Origin: Atopsyche davidsoni
Taxonomy: Eukaryota; Arthropoda; Insecta; Trichoptera; Hydrobiosidae
Length of the DNA stretch: 64,000 bases
Assembly (NCBI GenBank): GCA_022113835.1
Contig: JAILWY010000022.1
Span: 806,001 to 870,000, forward strand
Reading direction: 5' to 3'
Shown: positions 20,401 to 32,099 of the stretch, piece after piece
How the letters are laid out: each line of letters begins with the position of its first letter
Numbering within the stretch: the stretch's first letter is position 1
Program-made: the position numbers and the translations under genes
The notes under the pieces: model-generated
Database searches by the model: none
Told to the model about the DNA's origin: nothing
The model's input: the letters and a program-made list of their open reading frames with translations, nothing else

Positions 20401-22215
20401 AAAGCGAGTCTAGCAAGGCATACCTGAGGATGTTACAGGTATCGTCGCGGCTCAGTGGTCGCGCAAATCAAAACATACCTGGCGAGAGAAGAGTGTGTTA
20501 AAATTACCGCGATTGCGTAAACCGCACGAGAGGTGGGTGGTGGGTTGCGAAATTCGCCAAGCCCAACCGACGGCATTTAAAAAAATTGTAATAAATAATA
20601 TTACGCAGCTCGTCGTACTGGATTTCTGTGCTAACTTTTTTTTTTATGCAAGTGGAATGATCGCACCTTCAAACGAGCGGGACGCGAAGCGTTTCGCAAA
20701 TGCGCTCGCTTGAGAGTCGATTCGGTTTAGTTTGGTGCATCGCGTGGCAGGAGATGTCGGGGCACGAGGAGGAGGACTCCTGCTGGCGGTCATCGCTATT
20801 CGGCGGAGATCCTTGACACGGCGGCGAGCGAGAGAGCGGCCAGACAGAGCGGGACGGAGAGTCCCGCGGGCATGCGCGGGAGGCGAGCACGAAGCAGCCT
20901 GCCCGCGCCGCGCCGCCAACGACCGAACAACGGAGACGATCCTTAAGACAGTCGTGTGTGCAGGTTTTCTGATGACCTTGAGAGCAAAGACTTGCTTGTG
21001 ATACGCGGTTAAAGTATTGCGATCGTTTGGGCGCAGGCGGCTCGTGGTGCAGCTAAAGGGAGAAAGGGCTATCGCTCCGTCTGCCCCGCGCCCCTGCCCC
21101 CTCCCCCGCGCCCCCGCGCCCCCCCGCCCCCGCATCTCAGACGCCCCCTGAAGCGAGACGGCCGTGCCGCCCACTCGCCGAATCCACTTTGGGGTGCAGC
21201 GGCGGGGGCCAGAGGGGCGCGGCCGCTCCCGGCTTGGAAGGGGTCCAAGAAAGGAGTTTTACCCATGTATATACTATATATGTATATATAAAATTAGTAG
21301 CTTTGAGACCTTGTTCAATTTACGCGAGCTGCATGCCTTAACATCATTAAGCGAAAAGCTTATTGAGATCTGTCAAAACCGTACGATTTCATCGGCAAGG
21401 TCTTATTTAACAGATCTGATTACTCGTGCCGCGGCAGCCTCAGCTTCGACATGGCCCGGCCACTGTGAGTGATTGCTGTGCTGTGCAGAGGCGGGGCGTG
21501 GGGCAGGAGGGCAGGGGGCAGGGGGCGAGGGCGCAGGGCGTGGGGCGCGGGGTGTTATGCGCCCCGTCGCCATGGACACGGCGCAGGGAATCGCGAGCCA
21601 ATACTCGGGGAGGCGGTCCATGCCAGCCGATGACTACATATATACATATACACATATATAAAAAAAACAAATAGCTTAATAATTATATTGTGTTATCAAT
21701 TTGCAATACACCGTATTTCAAAAATAGCTGATCCGATATAAATAATAAAAAATATTTGTAATATATGCGATTTTACTTGCAACCGCTTTAGTACCATAGT
21801 CTGTCATACATTAAAAAAATAGTACGCGCAAATATTTTGAATTATCCAAAACAATATGCTCACTCAATATTACAAAATGTGACCGCCATCAAATCTAACA
21901 GGTGATCGCGATAATAGCGTCGCGCCCAAAGCTGCCTGCACGCGCTACACATCCGACATCCGAGGCAACCGAACAGCATGCACGTTTGTTTCGTTTCAAT
22001 GCGATAGACTGTGAATAGAATAATTTTAAAAAAGAGGATAACGCGCGGCAGGGTCGGGGATTGACCCTGCTCGGCCGCCGGTTGTGGCGCGGCGCGTGCA
22101 GGCAGCTGTGGCCATCATCATTCCCGGCGCGTGCGCTTTCTGCAGCAGCCGCGAAAGGGCCGCGTCCGTTATAAGCAGGCGGAGGTGCTGGATTTAAATT
22201 TTACTTGCTACATTC
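20401..22215. other. Gene-free stretch with G/C-rich tracts
   Basis: GC-rich islands at about 20730-20930, 21050-21240, 21480-21610 and 22040-22170. C-runs at 21085-21135 and a GGGGCAGGAGGGCAGG-like tract at 21486-21550 generate long spurious frames, including the 176-codon minus frame at 20644-21174. An X-box-like GTCGCCATGGACAC lies at 21566-21579. No gene is supported. Confidence 0.4.
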
Positions 22216-22217
22216 TA

Positions 22218-22221
<4 letters not shown>

Positions 22222-22288
<67 letters not shown>
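22222..22288. repeat. (AT)n microsatellite
   Basis: Uninterrupted alternating A/T of about 66 bases, immediately upstream of an R3 repeat copy. Confidence 0.95.
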
Positions 22289-22293
<5 letters not shown>

Positions 22294-22417
22294 GATCTTT
22301 GCTTATGCATATAGTGGACATGGAATGATTGTGGAGGGATGTGCTCTGGAAGAACCTTGTCAAGGTGGAGTGGTATCAGACCTAAACGCCAAAGCTATGC
22401 AAGGAAAGGATTATATA

Positions 22418-22908
22418 GGTGTCCAAAAAGAGTATCGCGATATGCTGCGAAAATGTTTGGGCCCAGAGTTGCAGGAGTTTCAAGGTTTCACGTGGTTCCA
22501 ATAAGCCATACATCCAATCAATCAATCGAAGCTGCTAACAAGTTATTTCCTAATAAGGTCATTTCACGCAGAGGTAACATCAACTGGCCTCCCAGAAACC
22601 CCGACCTTAGCCTTCTTGGCTATTTCGCATGGGGATACCTCAAAAGTAGGGTTTATGAGAATAATCCGACGAACCTGACGGAATTGAAACAAAACATCAG
22701 ATCAGCAATGTCAGCGTGTTATCAGCGATCTTCGTACCAAATTAGAAGAGTGCCAGCAACGCGTAACGGTCAACATTTGGATAGCATCATCTTTATGAAA
22801 TAATTTTACATTTTGTATTCTTATAATCAACAATAAAAAAAATACTCGATTACTAGTATTTTTTGATTTACTGAACTAACAAATACCCGATACACTTTTT
22901 GGACACTC
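22418..22908 (+). mobile_element. Tc1/mariner-like deletion derivative, copy 1
   Basis: Ends GGTGTCC (one G short of the family GGGTGTCC) and GGACACTC are bounded by TA at 22416-22417 and 22909-22910. At 491 bp it is far shorter than an autonomous element of about 1.2-1.4 kb, which indicates a large internal deletion. It contains the central and C-terminal part of a transposase frame. Compared with copies 2 and 3 it has also lost the short segment between the left TIR and the ATGCTGCGAAAAT sequence. Confidence 0.88.
22560..22803 (+). pseudogene. Transposase C-terminal remnant (mariner copy 1)
   Basis: The frame reads from a VISRRGNINWPPRNPDLSLL-type segment to the end ...LDSIIFMK before a TAA at 22801. 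The PDLxPxDYFxWGYLKSRVY block is characteristic of insect Tc1/mariner (IS630-like) DDE transposases. Here the position that carries the third acidic residue in PL-D-YF reads glycine (LLGYFAWG). The preceding second-aspartate motif (QQDGA in relatives) is deleted. The N-terminal DNA-binding domain and first aspartate are absent. It cannot encode an active enzyme. Confidence 0.85.
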
Positions 22909-23004
22909 TATATACGCAGACTTTTCCTTCCAATATAAAACTGCGGTGTAGAAGCAGTGAAATGGTCGCCAACCTCGTCTGAAGAGAGGCACTTGATGAA
23001 GAAG

Positions 23005-23029
23005 ATATATATATATATATATATATATG
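23005..23029. repeat. (AT)n microsatellite
   Basis: Short alternating AT run at the 3' end of the R3 copy. Confidence 0.9.
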
Positions 23030-24860
23030 GTTGGGTTTCAATAAATAAGATATGATTCCCGGCGGAAGACACAGGGGGACGATAAATGTTATTATTTTGA
23101 GTGAAATATCTGCAGCAGGGGCGAGGTGGGGGAGGTGAGGTGAGGTGAGGTTAGGTTAGACCCACCCTTGCTGGCGCCACGCATCCCCCGGCGGTCGCGT
23201 GATGCTTCCGCCTCGCAATCAGCCTTATTGGACCCGCCCGCCTCCCCTATACAGGGTGGTCCGGCGCTTCCAACTGCGCAGCTAGATCGCAAGATAGATC
23301 TCGGGCTGTATTTAATTATTTATTTCAAATACAGGCCTGCGGTGCAAGGGTTAATTTAATTTACTTGATGCTTGGATGCGCTCGCGATTGCCACTGATTG
23401 CCACTGAGATATCTTGTAAATCATACGGAATACCATGCTCTTTAATATATGATGTATATTTAAAGCTCTTGGTGAAATTCGTATTTGGGAGCGTATACGC
23501 GGTAAGCAACTGTGCTAACCACTAATACTGATAGTATTATATAAGGAAATATACACACCGATCAGTAAGGATAATAAAGAATTAAGACTGCGGTCTAATC
23601 GCATAGCGATGGTTAGACTTGACAAATTCAAGTAATGTGTCACGTGTATAAAGAAATTCCACGAAAGACCGACTGAATATATTAAGTTATTTAATACACG
23701 AAAGCAATTGTCTCAAAGCAAATATGCCTGTGTCACCCTGTATATTTACCTAGATAAACAGGGTGACTCAACACGGTGAGACTCTCATACCCCTCGTCAC
23801 TCTTGCGTTCCCCTATTGTCTGGATTTTTATATCGTTTTTTAATAAATTATAAACATATACTTGTGGAGAGCAAAACTGCATGCCTTGATTTCGGAATTG
23901 TTGGTGTTTATGCGCAAGATAAAAAAAATTAAGACTGTCTGTGTGTTTTGGATCCAAAAATATCACAAATTCGCAACGTCATTTGGTTGAGCAATGCGAT
24001 TTCAGTCCACCCGACAAATATTCATAACAATTTTGAAACGGCCGATACATTTCATCAACACAGAGATATTCAGAATTACAACACCACGGCACAAAGAACA
24101 CACATCAGATTAGAAGTGCATTACGTTGCAATAAAAATATATTTACTCACACATGTGTGTCTACTCCGGGTGCACATTTGCAAAGATCGCATAAAACACC
24201 TTGCAACGTGTTAAGAAAAAAAAAATATATTGTCACCCAAGCACAAATGTACAATGATACTTCTAAAATGACATTCGCAAGATTAGTAAGAAAAATATGA
24301 TTATTTTTAATCAGAATGAAGCATTAGGAAGCTCAACCTGGTTCACTGGCAAATTATTTACTGTGCACATCTATTTGTGAATTTATAATCGAGGCGTCAC
24401 GCAATGAGATTTATCTCGCGATGAACAAGCGACCGGTTCAGAGAGATAATTATGTTTTGTGTGTTGCATGTAGCTCTTTGTATTTTATTGATTGAAACCT
24501 ATATTGACATTTGAACACACACCGGAGGAGCGTCACGTTTGGGGGGTTTTTTAAATTATCACCTGTCCTTTCAATGCACCGTAATTAATGCGTCGTGTGC
24601 CCTTAATCGCGTGATTGTGTTTTTTTTTTTTTTTTTTCCAACCGCACCCCCTTTCGTGGCATCATCCGATCGAACACGGAGAGGAAAAAAAAAACCACCC
24701 TCGCATCCCGGCATTTAATCAACCAAATAGGTCCATAAACAGTCGTTTATTGTACAATTTTATCCGACAGCACCGCGTAACGATGAAACTGCAAATAATA
24801 TATATTTTTTGGTTGGCGACCATTTCAGTGAGCGTATTACTCATGCTGAGGCAGTGTTCA
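23030..24860. other. Gene-free stretch
   Basis: Includes a GGTGAGGTGAGGTTAGGTTA run (about 23131-23158), a telomere-like variant, and a GC-rich patch (23160-23290). The remainder is AT-rich with no recognised repeat. Open frames at 22339-22803 belong to the transposon upstream. Those at 23733-23966 and 23948-24214 have no domain. A poly(T) tract is at about 24619-24639. Confidence 0.4.
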
Positions 24861-24999
24861 TGGTTGTAGTGCATAGGTTCCCAAAGTGGTCAATATCGAC
24901 CCCCAAGGGTCGATGATAGCGAAAAATTAAATTGGGGGTCCATGAACTGTACGAGAGTGGATCCCATTTAAGCAGGTCATCACCTAAATACCACAGTGG

Positions 25000-25331
25000 A
25001 TGATCAATCCATACGGTGATATTGAAGAATCGGAAGTCATACTACAAGAAGAACTGATCGAAATAAGTACTAACGAAGAACTGAAGGTGCAGTTTAGACT
25101 TCAGAGAGACATATCTGCTATTTATCCTGCATTGTGGACTATCGCAAGAAGGTTTTTGATAGCTTTACCGTCTTCATTCCTCGTGGAAAGGGGTTTTCAG
25201 TGCAGTTGCCATTCTTCTTACAAAAAAAAAGAAATAGATTGGAAATCACTGGGCGAGGAGATTTAAAGTTAAATCCGACTTATTTGAAGCCAAATATTGA
25301 AAATTTGATATCAAAGCATCCCTCCCATTAA
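25000..25331 (+). pseudogene. hAT transposase C-terminal dimerisation domain, frameshifted
   Basis: The frame reads ...LWTIARRFLIALPSSFLVERGF and then loses register near 25195-25215. The family continues in the next frame as FLQKKRNRLEITGRGDLKLN, ending ...ISKHPSH before a stop at 25329. The order (aliphatic helix, PSS, ERGFS, KKRNRL, RGDL, KH..SH) is that of the hAT dimerisation domain found in ZBED5/FAM200-type proteins. One frameshift and the missing BED finger and catalytic core make this a pseudogene. Confidence 0.8.
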
Positions 25332-25380
25332 AGTATTGATTACTATATTTGCATTTTGTGTTTTTATTTATAAAGGTATA

Positions 25381-25415
25381 CAGTAAAACCTCGATATAAC
25401 GGACAAAAATCCGGT
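25381..25415 (+). repeat. pogo/Tigger-type TIR fragment
   Basis: CAGTAAAACCTCGATATAAC followed by GGACAAAAATCC, preceded by TA. This is the classic pogo/Tigger end. It lies inside hAT copy A, at a position where copies B and C read differently, so it entered after the hAT inserted. No partner end was found nearby, so it is a solo end or a nearly complete deletion. Confidence 0.75.
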
Positions 25416-25518
25416 CAAATGTAAAAATTCAATATTAGCAAGGCAGAGGGTCTACGAAAAACATGAAAACTCGACAAGGAATCGACGGGACAAAAAGTTT
25501 GGGAACCTCTGGTGTAGT

Positions 25519-25665
25519 AGGTCCGCAGTCTGCGTATTACTGCTGCCCAATTGCATTATTATATAATCCTGTCTTTACAAAGCTGTGGCGTTTAAGTCTG
25601 ATACTCCTTCTGCAGCAGGAGCCATCACAATCATTCCAAGTCCACTACTCCACTACCTCTTAGGT
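25519..25665 (-). repeat. R3 repeat fragment
   Basis: Minus-strand match to the R3 family: CTGCTGCCCAATTGCATTAT, ATATAATCCTGTCTTTACAA, AGCTGTGGCGTTTAAG and CAAGTCCACTACTCCACTAC occur in family order. It begins immediately after the right flank of hAT copy A. Confidence 0.75.
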
Positions 25666-25669
25666 ATTT

Positions 25670-26715
25670 TATATGGATTACAGCGGAAGAAGATTGATAA
25701 CGTACCTCGAAGCAGAAGCCTCAGCGTGTGTAAACATAGTGCTAGTACGCAGATGCTCCGCGCCAATCAATATTGTCAGTTCCCAATCGATTGGCCGGCG
25801 CTCAGGAGGAGTCAGAGATAACGGACGGCGTTGCTTAGCAACGGCTGGCCCGACAACACGCCGAGGCAGGAGGTCCCCGACGCCCGGTGGACGCCAGGGA
25901 CTCCTCCCTCATCAGCTGATCCGACTCCAGCGCCAGGTGAGGCATACACACCTGCCCGGAGGCATCACGACGCCCCGGGAAATTATTTCAAAACTCAATG
26001 CAAACTTGCTAGCGAAACTTCATTTCAAGCGATTGGGGCAGTTAATTAATATCGAACAACACTTCACAGGAAAGCGAACTTTATAACGAGCGTCTCTTTT
26101 ATGCCCTCAAAAGTCACATGCCATACACGAAGTTGACTTAAGCACGGAATTAAATTATTTATAAAAAATATAATTAAAAATAAAAGCATTTGAATAACAA
26201 GGGATGATGAAAAAAGGCCCGTGAGTCACGCGGCCGGGAGAGGGTGGAAGGTGAAAGGCGCATTGTGCGTGTGATTGCTTTATTTATCTCCAGCTTTTTA
26301 TATGTTATCCCATAGTTTGATAGAGAATCGACAAGCTAACGTTACAAACAAAAAAAAATAAATTAAATATTCATTTTTTACGCTGTTTTGAGAATCGGAT
26401 TCTGCCGTTTCGTACTCCACATATTATAAAAATATGCACGACACACAACCTAACCTGAGTTTAGTCATGAAAATAATGATTTTTATTCTATGTACGGTAT
26501 TAAAAAATCATTCTCAATTAAATGCGAGAGTCAGAGATCCCCTCTTGCCGTGCTCTCGTGGGATCTGACATTTAACACACAACATTGTCAAACACCATTA
26601 TACTTGCCTAATAATAATATTGTTACATTTGAAACTGGATCTTCGCAGAGGGGAGGGAGGGTGCGTTTTTATCTGAGGGGATGAAATGCTATTTGCCAAA
26701 ATTGATATTAATAAA
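25670..26715. other. Gene-free stretch with X-box-like site
   Basis: A GC-rich patch (about 25780-25985) with overlapping open frames 25585-25821, 25673-26086 and 25831-26049, none with a recognised domain. The exact inverted repeat GTTGCTTAGCAAC at 25830-25842 fits the RFX X-box. A consensus-like splice donor CCAGGTGAGG occurs at about 25933. The rest is AT-rich. Confidence 0.4.
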
Positions 26716-26720
26716 TTGGA

Positions 26721-26734
26721 GGGGGGGGGGGGGG
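26721..26734. repeat. Poly(G)14 run
   Basis: A 14-base G homopolymer in AT-rich surroundings. Length may be affected by sequencing error. Confidence 0.9.
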
Positions 26735-27074
26735 CAATGGATACGAAATACGTTTAGTAAATTAGGGAATAATACGCCTGTTTGGATATGATTAGCGCGG
26801 TTTTATAACTTGACAAAAAAATATTAGTTGGTGTGTTATTTGTGTATGGCGATTGAAATTGTGATCTAAATAGAATTTTGCGTAAACGTATTAAATTTAA
26901 ATTGTATATAAATAGTGCAGAGGTTTTGCTGGATGGTATGAAAAAAAAAAAAAAAAAATAAAAAATAAAAACATCGATCTTTCAGCTGGCTGCGTAAAAG
27001 AGCCTTCATCAGGTCCATTTAGCGCGTACAAAGAGCTCACCCTCTCTGACCTTTCCGGGGCGCGAGGTGCGCCG

Positions 27075-27175
27075 CCAGATGCCGGGGGGCAGGGGGGCAG
27101 GAGCAGGGGGCCAGGAGGCAGGGGGCAGGAGGCAGGGGAGCGCAAGCCGGGGCAGGGGGCCAGGGGGGTCCCCGC
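27075..27175. repeat. GGGGGCAG-type minisatellite, G-run-rich
   Basis: Irregular tandem of GGGGGCAGG, GAGGCAGG and GGGGCCAGG units over about 95 bp, with at least eight G-runs of four or more. It is responsible for the proline-rich minus frame at 26897-27301. A similar tract occurs at 21486-21550. Potential G-quadruplex. Confidence 0.8.
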
Positions 27176-27179
27176 AACA

Positions 27180-30100
27180 CTGCGTAATGAGATTACAAGG
27201 GGGGCCGCTCCCCCTCGGTGACTTTTGACGCCGCGCTGATGATGCGGTAACTCCGGCTGATCAACATCCACACCAGGGGGGGGTGGTTGGCAAGGTATCA
27301 TTAAACGGCATGATTTGACTCAATCAAAGCGAGGTTCAACCAATTGGCATGGCCGATTACAAAAAAACACCCAGCCGAGTCCCTATCCAGCACGTCGGCG
27401 ATAAAACGCTGATCTGCGTATAAAAATACTCATTTACTTTGCGTATTGATTAATCTCATGTATAATTCATTTGATTGACAGATCCGGAGGGGGTGGCGTC
27501 ACACGAGTGTGACAGTGTTTTTGACAAACGACACAAGATAGCCGAAAGGAAAATATAATTGGAAAATAAATATCGCATTTGATAAATAAATAATTGCGAT
27601 CGATTCGAGGCTCTGTTGACCTAGAGATGGAATTCGTATACAGTTTTTTTCTGCTGAGGATTCTGAGGATGGTACCAGTCATCGTCGATTTGCACTAGAA
27701 TTATGCATTTCGCAGACGAAATGAACACGTTGAAAGTCAGCCTGTCGGGAGTCATCAAGGCGCGAGCACCTCCCCCTTAACGATCCGGCGGGTCTTAATC
27801 GACAATGGCGTATTGTCTGAGGTCGAGCGAGGCTGGATCCGCGCTATTCACGATTACTCGCATTAAACTGTAGCAACGCGCTTTTTCAAGTGAAGTGATA
27901 AAAATATGCACCGGATGAAGAAAGTTAACATGGGTGCGGAATTTCGGAAGTCGCAAACCTCCTCTGAGGAGAGTACCCTGAAGTAAAAACTTAAAAAAAA
28001 AACCTTTCTGACCCATATCGGTAAAAGATGGAATCACATCCAACCGGAATCCCATTCGAGCGATCTCACTGGATTCCAGTTAATTGACCAAAAAAATCTC
28101 TCCAATTGGCCAAATAAAGTTAAAACAACACGGGGTCATTGACATATTGTTTAGACATCTTATAGTGCCTTTAAAGGCGAAAGTGCCAACGGCAACAGCG
28201 GTTGTAATCTCCTAGCTGTTGGGCTATTCGAATATGATGTTTCTGATAGTGAATTTACTTACATTTATAGTAATATAACAATAGCATCACAATTATTTTT
28301 TTTTAGTATTATCAAGCGTTTATACGGGTGTTTTATTTATTTATTTTTTATACCTTAACCTGTCGGTATATGCTTAACCTTCGATCAAATCGATTGCATT
28401 TATATGCATCTTATTAGTACGTAGACGCATACAGCTGCATCGGCCGGCATTGGAGTTTACCTGCAGGTCTACCTGAGTCCACCAGTGGCGTGCAGCCAGC
28501 AAAAAAAAACCATTCAAATAAATAAATATAATTTCAAAAATTAATTCGACCTGCAATTGAGTTACTTGACCACATGAAAGTTATCTCTCCGTAATCAGTA
28601 CTGTTTTTTGGCCAACAATAAACACATAATAATATATACATTCATACAAGCAGTAAAGCATTGCTTGCCCAGAAAAATATTTATTATTTGGGAGGAAATA
28701 AATTGAAAATATTTCGAACCGTTCGTGATACTTTTTTTTTTTTTTTTTCGTTGCGTGATTTATTAGGATTATTTATTCAAGTGAGCAAAACTGCTTGTCT
28801 TGAAGGTGGACTCAACGCACGCCACTGCTTTTCTTAATTAATTCCTTGATAATGATAAACATTTTTAAAATTCGCATTTTTCGATCGTACAGGTTTATTG
28901 TGCATACAATATTATATTTATATAGAAAAAATAAAAACATTAGTTATATTCATAAATCTATGTAAATAGTAGCATCAGTGCTAGTTAGCTAAGCGCTACA
29001 GTGGTTCAATTGGTAAAGAGCCAAATAGATGTGTAGAATTTGAATTATAATATTTTTAACATTTTTTAAAATTAATAATATTTATTTAATCCATATTTTT
29101 ATTACCGATGTAGAAATTTGTATATTTTTATATATTTAATCAAATAAAGAGACAACGACAATTATTGTCGTATATTTTTTTCCTCGTTTATTCGTCACAA
29201 ATTAAACTAGGCATCACGAATGAAATAAAAAAACCAGGTTTAATGCAAATTGATATAGTTTAAATACATAATCTAGTTAGAAATAATTTTAAGTTAATAA
29301 ATTGTTCCGATGAAGACAATTTTATCATTGTTAAAATAATTATACTTTTAATGAGCGGAATCAGCAAAACATCAATTTTGATAGCCACAACGATTAAAAA
29401 TATTATTTACGAATGAGAACTTATTAATTCTGGTTTCTAATGCATTAAATAAATATAATATTATCCTATTTAAAAAAATAATAATTTGTACGTGGGTATG
29501 CAATATTTTTTTATATACTAAGATATAATATATATTTGAATAAATTGTACATAAGATGTATATAGTAACATGAAAAATAGGTTTATATTAAATCTACAAA
29601 AAATACGCTAAAACAACAACGAAAAAAAAAGTTTATATATTTTTAAAATATTTAAACTTAATATTGGTGGAAAATATTTCAATGTTAAAATTTTTAATAT
29701 ATTCACATTGACAAACAATCATATTTAATATTATTATTCGATTCATTAAAAATAACAATGAATACCTACAAATTAATTTTAAAAAATGTCACAAAAAAAT
29801 AATTCATTGCATACCCATTTTTTAAGCACGATTAAAATTTACGATTTTGTGTATTTTAAAATAAAACTATATATACAATTTTAATTATTGTGGTGTTGAA
29901 TTTTATTAAGATATTTTAATATGTGGGTAGATGATATTTATTTTGATATGGACAAAAATTTAACAGCATTGAAAAAATATTCAAAATTATTTAAAAAAAA
30001 AAACAACGTTCCTTCGTAAAAAAAACAATTGATATGGGTAAAATTTATGTTTTTATTTTACAACAAAATACGATATGGAAATAATATAAATAATAACCTT

Positions 30101-30420
30101 TTTGAAGAAGTTCTTGTTTCCATTATCTGGCTCCAATGCTGCGCTCATTCTTCGAATCTTGCGACAATAACTCCGAGTCTCCCAAAAATATCAAAATCCC
30201 AATAATCAAAACAAAACGAACGAAAAATAATACAGAAACCGAATCAAAAGCAAACACAGATTGAAGTGGTGTTAAAATATCGTTAAGGATTCCACAAATG
30301 CACAGTTTTTTTTTCCACAAAATACACAAAAGTCACTCCGAAACGAAACACCAAAAAAATAACAAATAAATAAATAAATTTCGATCTACATATAAAAAAT
30401 CAATCACTTGTTTTTTTTTT
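27180..30420. other. Gene desert, very AT-rich from about 28250
   Basis: From 27180 to about 28200 sequence is mixed with no gene recognised. From 28250 to 30420 it is extremely AT-rich with poly(A)/poly(T) runs and almost no open frames. No copy of the window's repeat families was recognised. Confidence 0.5.
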
Positions 30421-30699
30421 TTCGGCAATGAAAATTTGTTTTGCAGGCGCACGGGCCGGGATCAAAATTTGCGAAAAGACGAAATGTCAAATATTGTATA
30501 TGTTTTTAAAGCACTGGTCGGTCTGCGATGGACGCGCGACGATGGAAGTCCACAGGCAGATTGGACGATGTAACTCCTCAGGAGCAGCAGGACAGGCTTA
30601 CAGAGGATGCGCGCGACGTCCGGCCATCTTCACGCGCGGAGATGTTCTGCGAGAAGAAACTCCGTACGAACCCTTCCAAAGATACCGCGCACCAAAGCG

Positions 30700-31015
30700 G
30701 CTCTATTCCGTAGCGCGATAAGGCGCAGAATCGCCGGCCAAGGATGAGATCGATTCGTTTCTTACCACGGGCGACGCAAGGGTGATATTGGGTCGGCCGC
30801 GCGAGAGCGAGACGCCGCTAGCGCGCGCCGCGCCGTCTCGCTCCGACACTCACACTCGCATCTCTCGGGAAAAATTCGCTCTCACCAACACGCTCTCACC
30901 GGCGCGCGTGTGTTGGGCGCAGTAAAGGTAACCTACAAAATCGTTTTCGATCTTTCTGTTGACGGCGCGCGGACGCTCGGACCGGTCGTAAACCGCACCG
31001 CGGATGGTCGCACAG
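30700..31015 (+). promoter_or_regulatory. CpG-rich island with possible first exon
   Basis: A sharply bounded CpG-rich island in a very AT-rich region. Its right part reads GCGGATGGTCGCACAG followed by GTGAGTG: an ATG, three more codons, then a consensus splice donor at 31015/31016. That arrangement is what a short first coding exon or 5' exon looks like. A second donor-like GTAACC lies at about 30928. Downstream sequence is repeat and AT-rich, so the next exon, if real, is outside recognition. The short frames at 30428-30721 have no domain. Confidence 0.3.
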
Positions 31016-31099
31016 GTGAGTGTCCGGTGGATCGGCGCGCTGTGATTGGTTCATTTGTTTATAAGACATCAATTATATTAATATAATATTACCCATTAC

Positions 31100-31205
31100 G
31101 GGTTTATTATATTATTACTAATATGATTAGGCACATTAGTTCATATATAGAAGATGACTTAAAGAAACTCTCAGAAAAATATCATCGTGCTTTGTGTGGG
31201 ATCAC
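31100..31205 (-). mobile_element. SINE fragment
   Basis: Minus-oriented partial copy: ACTAATATGATTAGGCACAT and TTAGTTCATATATAGAA, then AACTCTCAGAAAAATATCAT and CGTGCTTTGTGTGGGATCA, which is the tRNA-like 3' end and B-box region, truncated inside the B box. Upstream an imperfect AT palindrome (about 31070-31125) resembles the palindromes beside other copies. Confidence 0.65.
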
Positions 31206-32095
31206 ATCAATTATCGTAAATTGAGGCGCCTTGTTAAATGATATTTTTTTATGTAAAGCACAAATTTCTTGACAGAACAAAAAACGAATGATAAAAAAAT
31301 AGTCTATTTTACATTCAATCATGCTCTTTATATAATTGCTGCGATAACTATGATTGCAAAAAAAATATTTAAAAATGAGATAATATTGTACATATTAAAC
31401 TTATGTATGAATTATAAGTGTAAAACTAAATGTACACTTTTTGAGTGTGTTGCAATAAATTTTATCAAGCCTCTATTTCAAATATGTTTAAAATCTGTTA
31501 TATTCAAGGTCCAAACGTATTACCAATGTAACGATTAAATGGGCTCACGTTAGTAGTATTATTGTTTTTTTCTATAAAAAAACCGATTCATTCACAAAAA
31601 CAAAATTCAGGTATTTCCTAAAAAAAATCTGTTTTAATTATTGAATTTACAAATTATACATATTTGTATGAATGTAAGCTATTAATTAAGATAAAAAGAT
31701 CCATGTTGATCTGAATATTTTTAATCAGATGAGGAGATTCAGTAAAATGATATCAAATAAAATTTATCTTCGAAAAAAGTTAAGCTTAGAAGTAGAATAC
31801 TACAAATAGAGTTCTACAGGGAATTGGATAAAAAGCAAATCAATATAATATTTTTTTTAAAATACCCATATTCAATGAAAATATAATATTTATTCACTAA
31901 TAAATATTAAAAAATATGCTTTGATTTTTTTATTATTTGAATATTAAAGATAAGAGTACTTGAGGCGTATATAGTATATTAACAAATAGTTAGTTACGGC
32001 TATATTGCAGTAAAGTTAAGTAAAAACTAAACACAAGATTTATTCAAGAATATTTAATATTACCGAAAAAATCAATAAAAATAGTAATTTTAAAC
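31206..32095. other. Gene-free AT-rich stretch
   Basis: AT-rich DNA without recognised repeats. The open frame at 31269-31538 (89 codons) is lysine/isoleucine/asparagine-rich and composition-driven. Confidence 0.45.
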
Positions 32096-32099
32096 GCGT

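Larger units (their letters stand above)
22318..23004 (+). repeat. R3 interspersed repeat split by a mariner insertion
   Basis: The left part (22318-22417) carries GGGATGTGCTCTGGAAGAA and CCTAAACGCCAAAGC then GGAAAGGATTATA. The right part (22909-23004) resumes with AATATAAAACTGCGGTGTAG and GTGAAATGGTCGCCAACCTC. In uninterrupted copies (for example 59270-59440) these blocks are contiguous through a short TTTATATAATNATGCTATTGG linker. The mariner element sits at the TA in that linker. The R3 family is unclassified: no inverted termini, tRNA promoter or coding region was recognised. Other copies: 25519-25665, 35335-35872, 36920-37136, 47052-47180, 52640-52790, 59203-59470. Confidence 0.75.
24872..25511 (+). 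mobile_element. hAT deletion derivative, copy A
   Basis: Starts CATAGGTTCCCAAAGTGGTC and ends with the inverse of CAGAGGTTCCCAAAC. The flanking octamers TTGTAGTG and GTGTAGTA agree at 6 of 8 positions, consistent with a decayed 8-bp duplication. At 640 bp it is a deletion derivative of an autonomous hAT (typically 2.5-4 kb). It retains the transposase C-terminal region and both ends. A 35-bp pogo-type TIR fragment lies inside it at 25381-25415. Confidence 0.85.

Noticed and set aside
20644..21174. 176-codon minus-strand frame
   Set aside because: Arginine/glycine/alanine-rich because it reads through a C-run GC-rich tract. No domain.
22339..22803. 154-codon frame as a complete gene
   Set aside because: The first part is R3 repeat. 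Only the part after about 22560 is transposase-like, so it is annotated as a pseudogene fragment.
26897..27301. 134-codon proline-rich frame
   Set aside because: Translation of the GGGGGCAG minisatellite.
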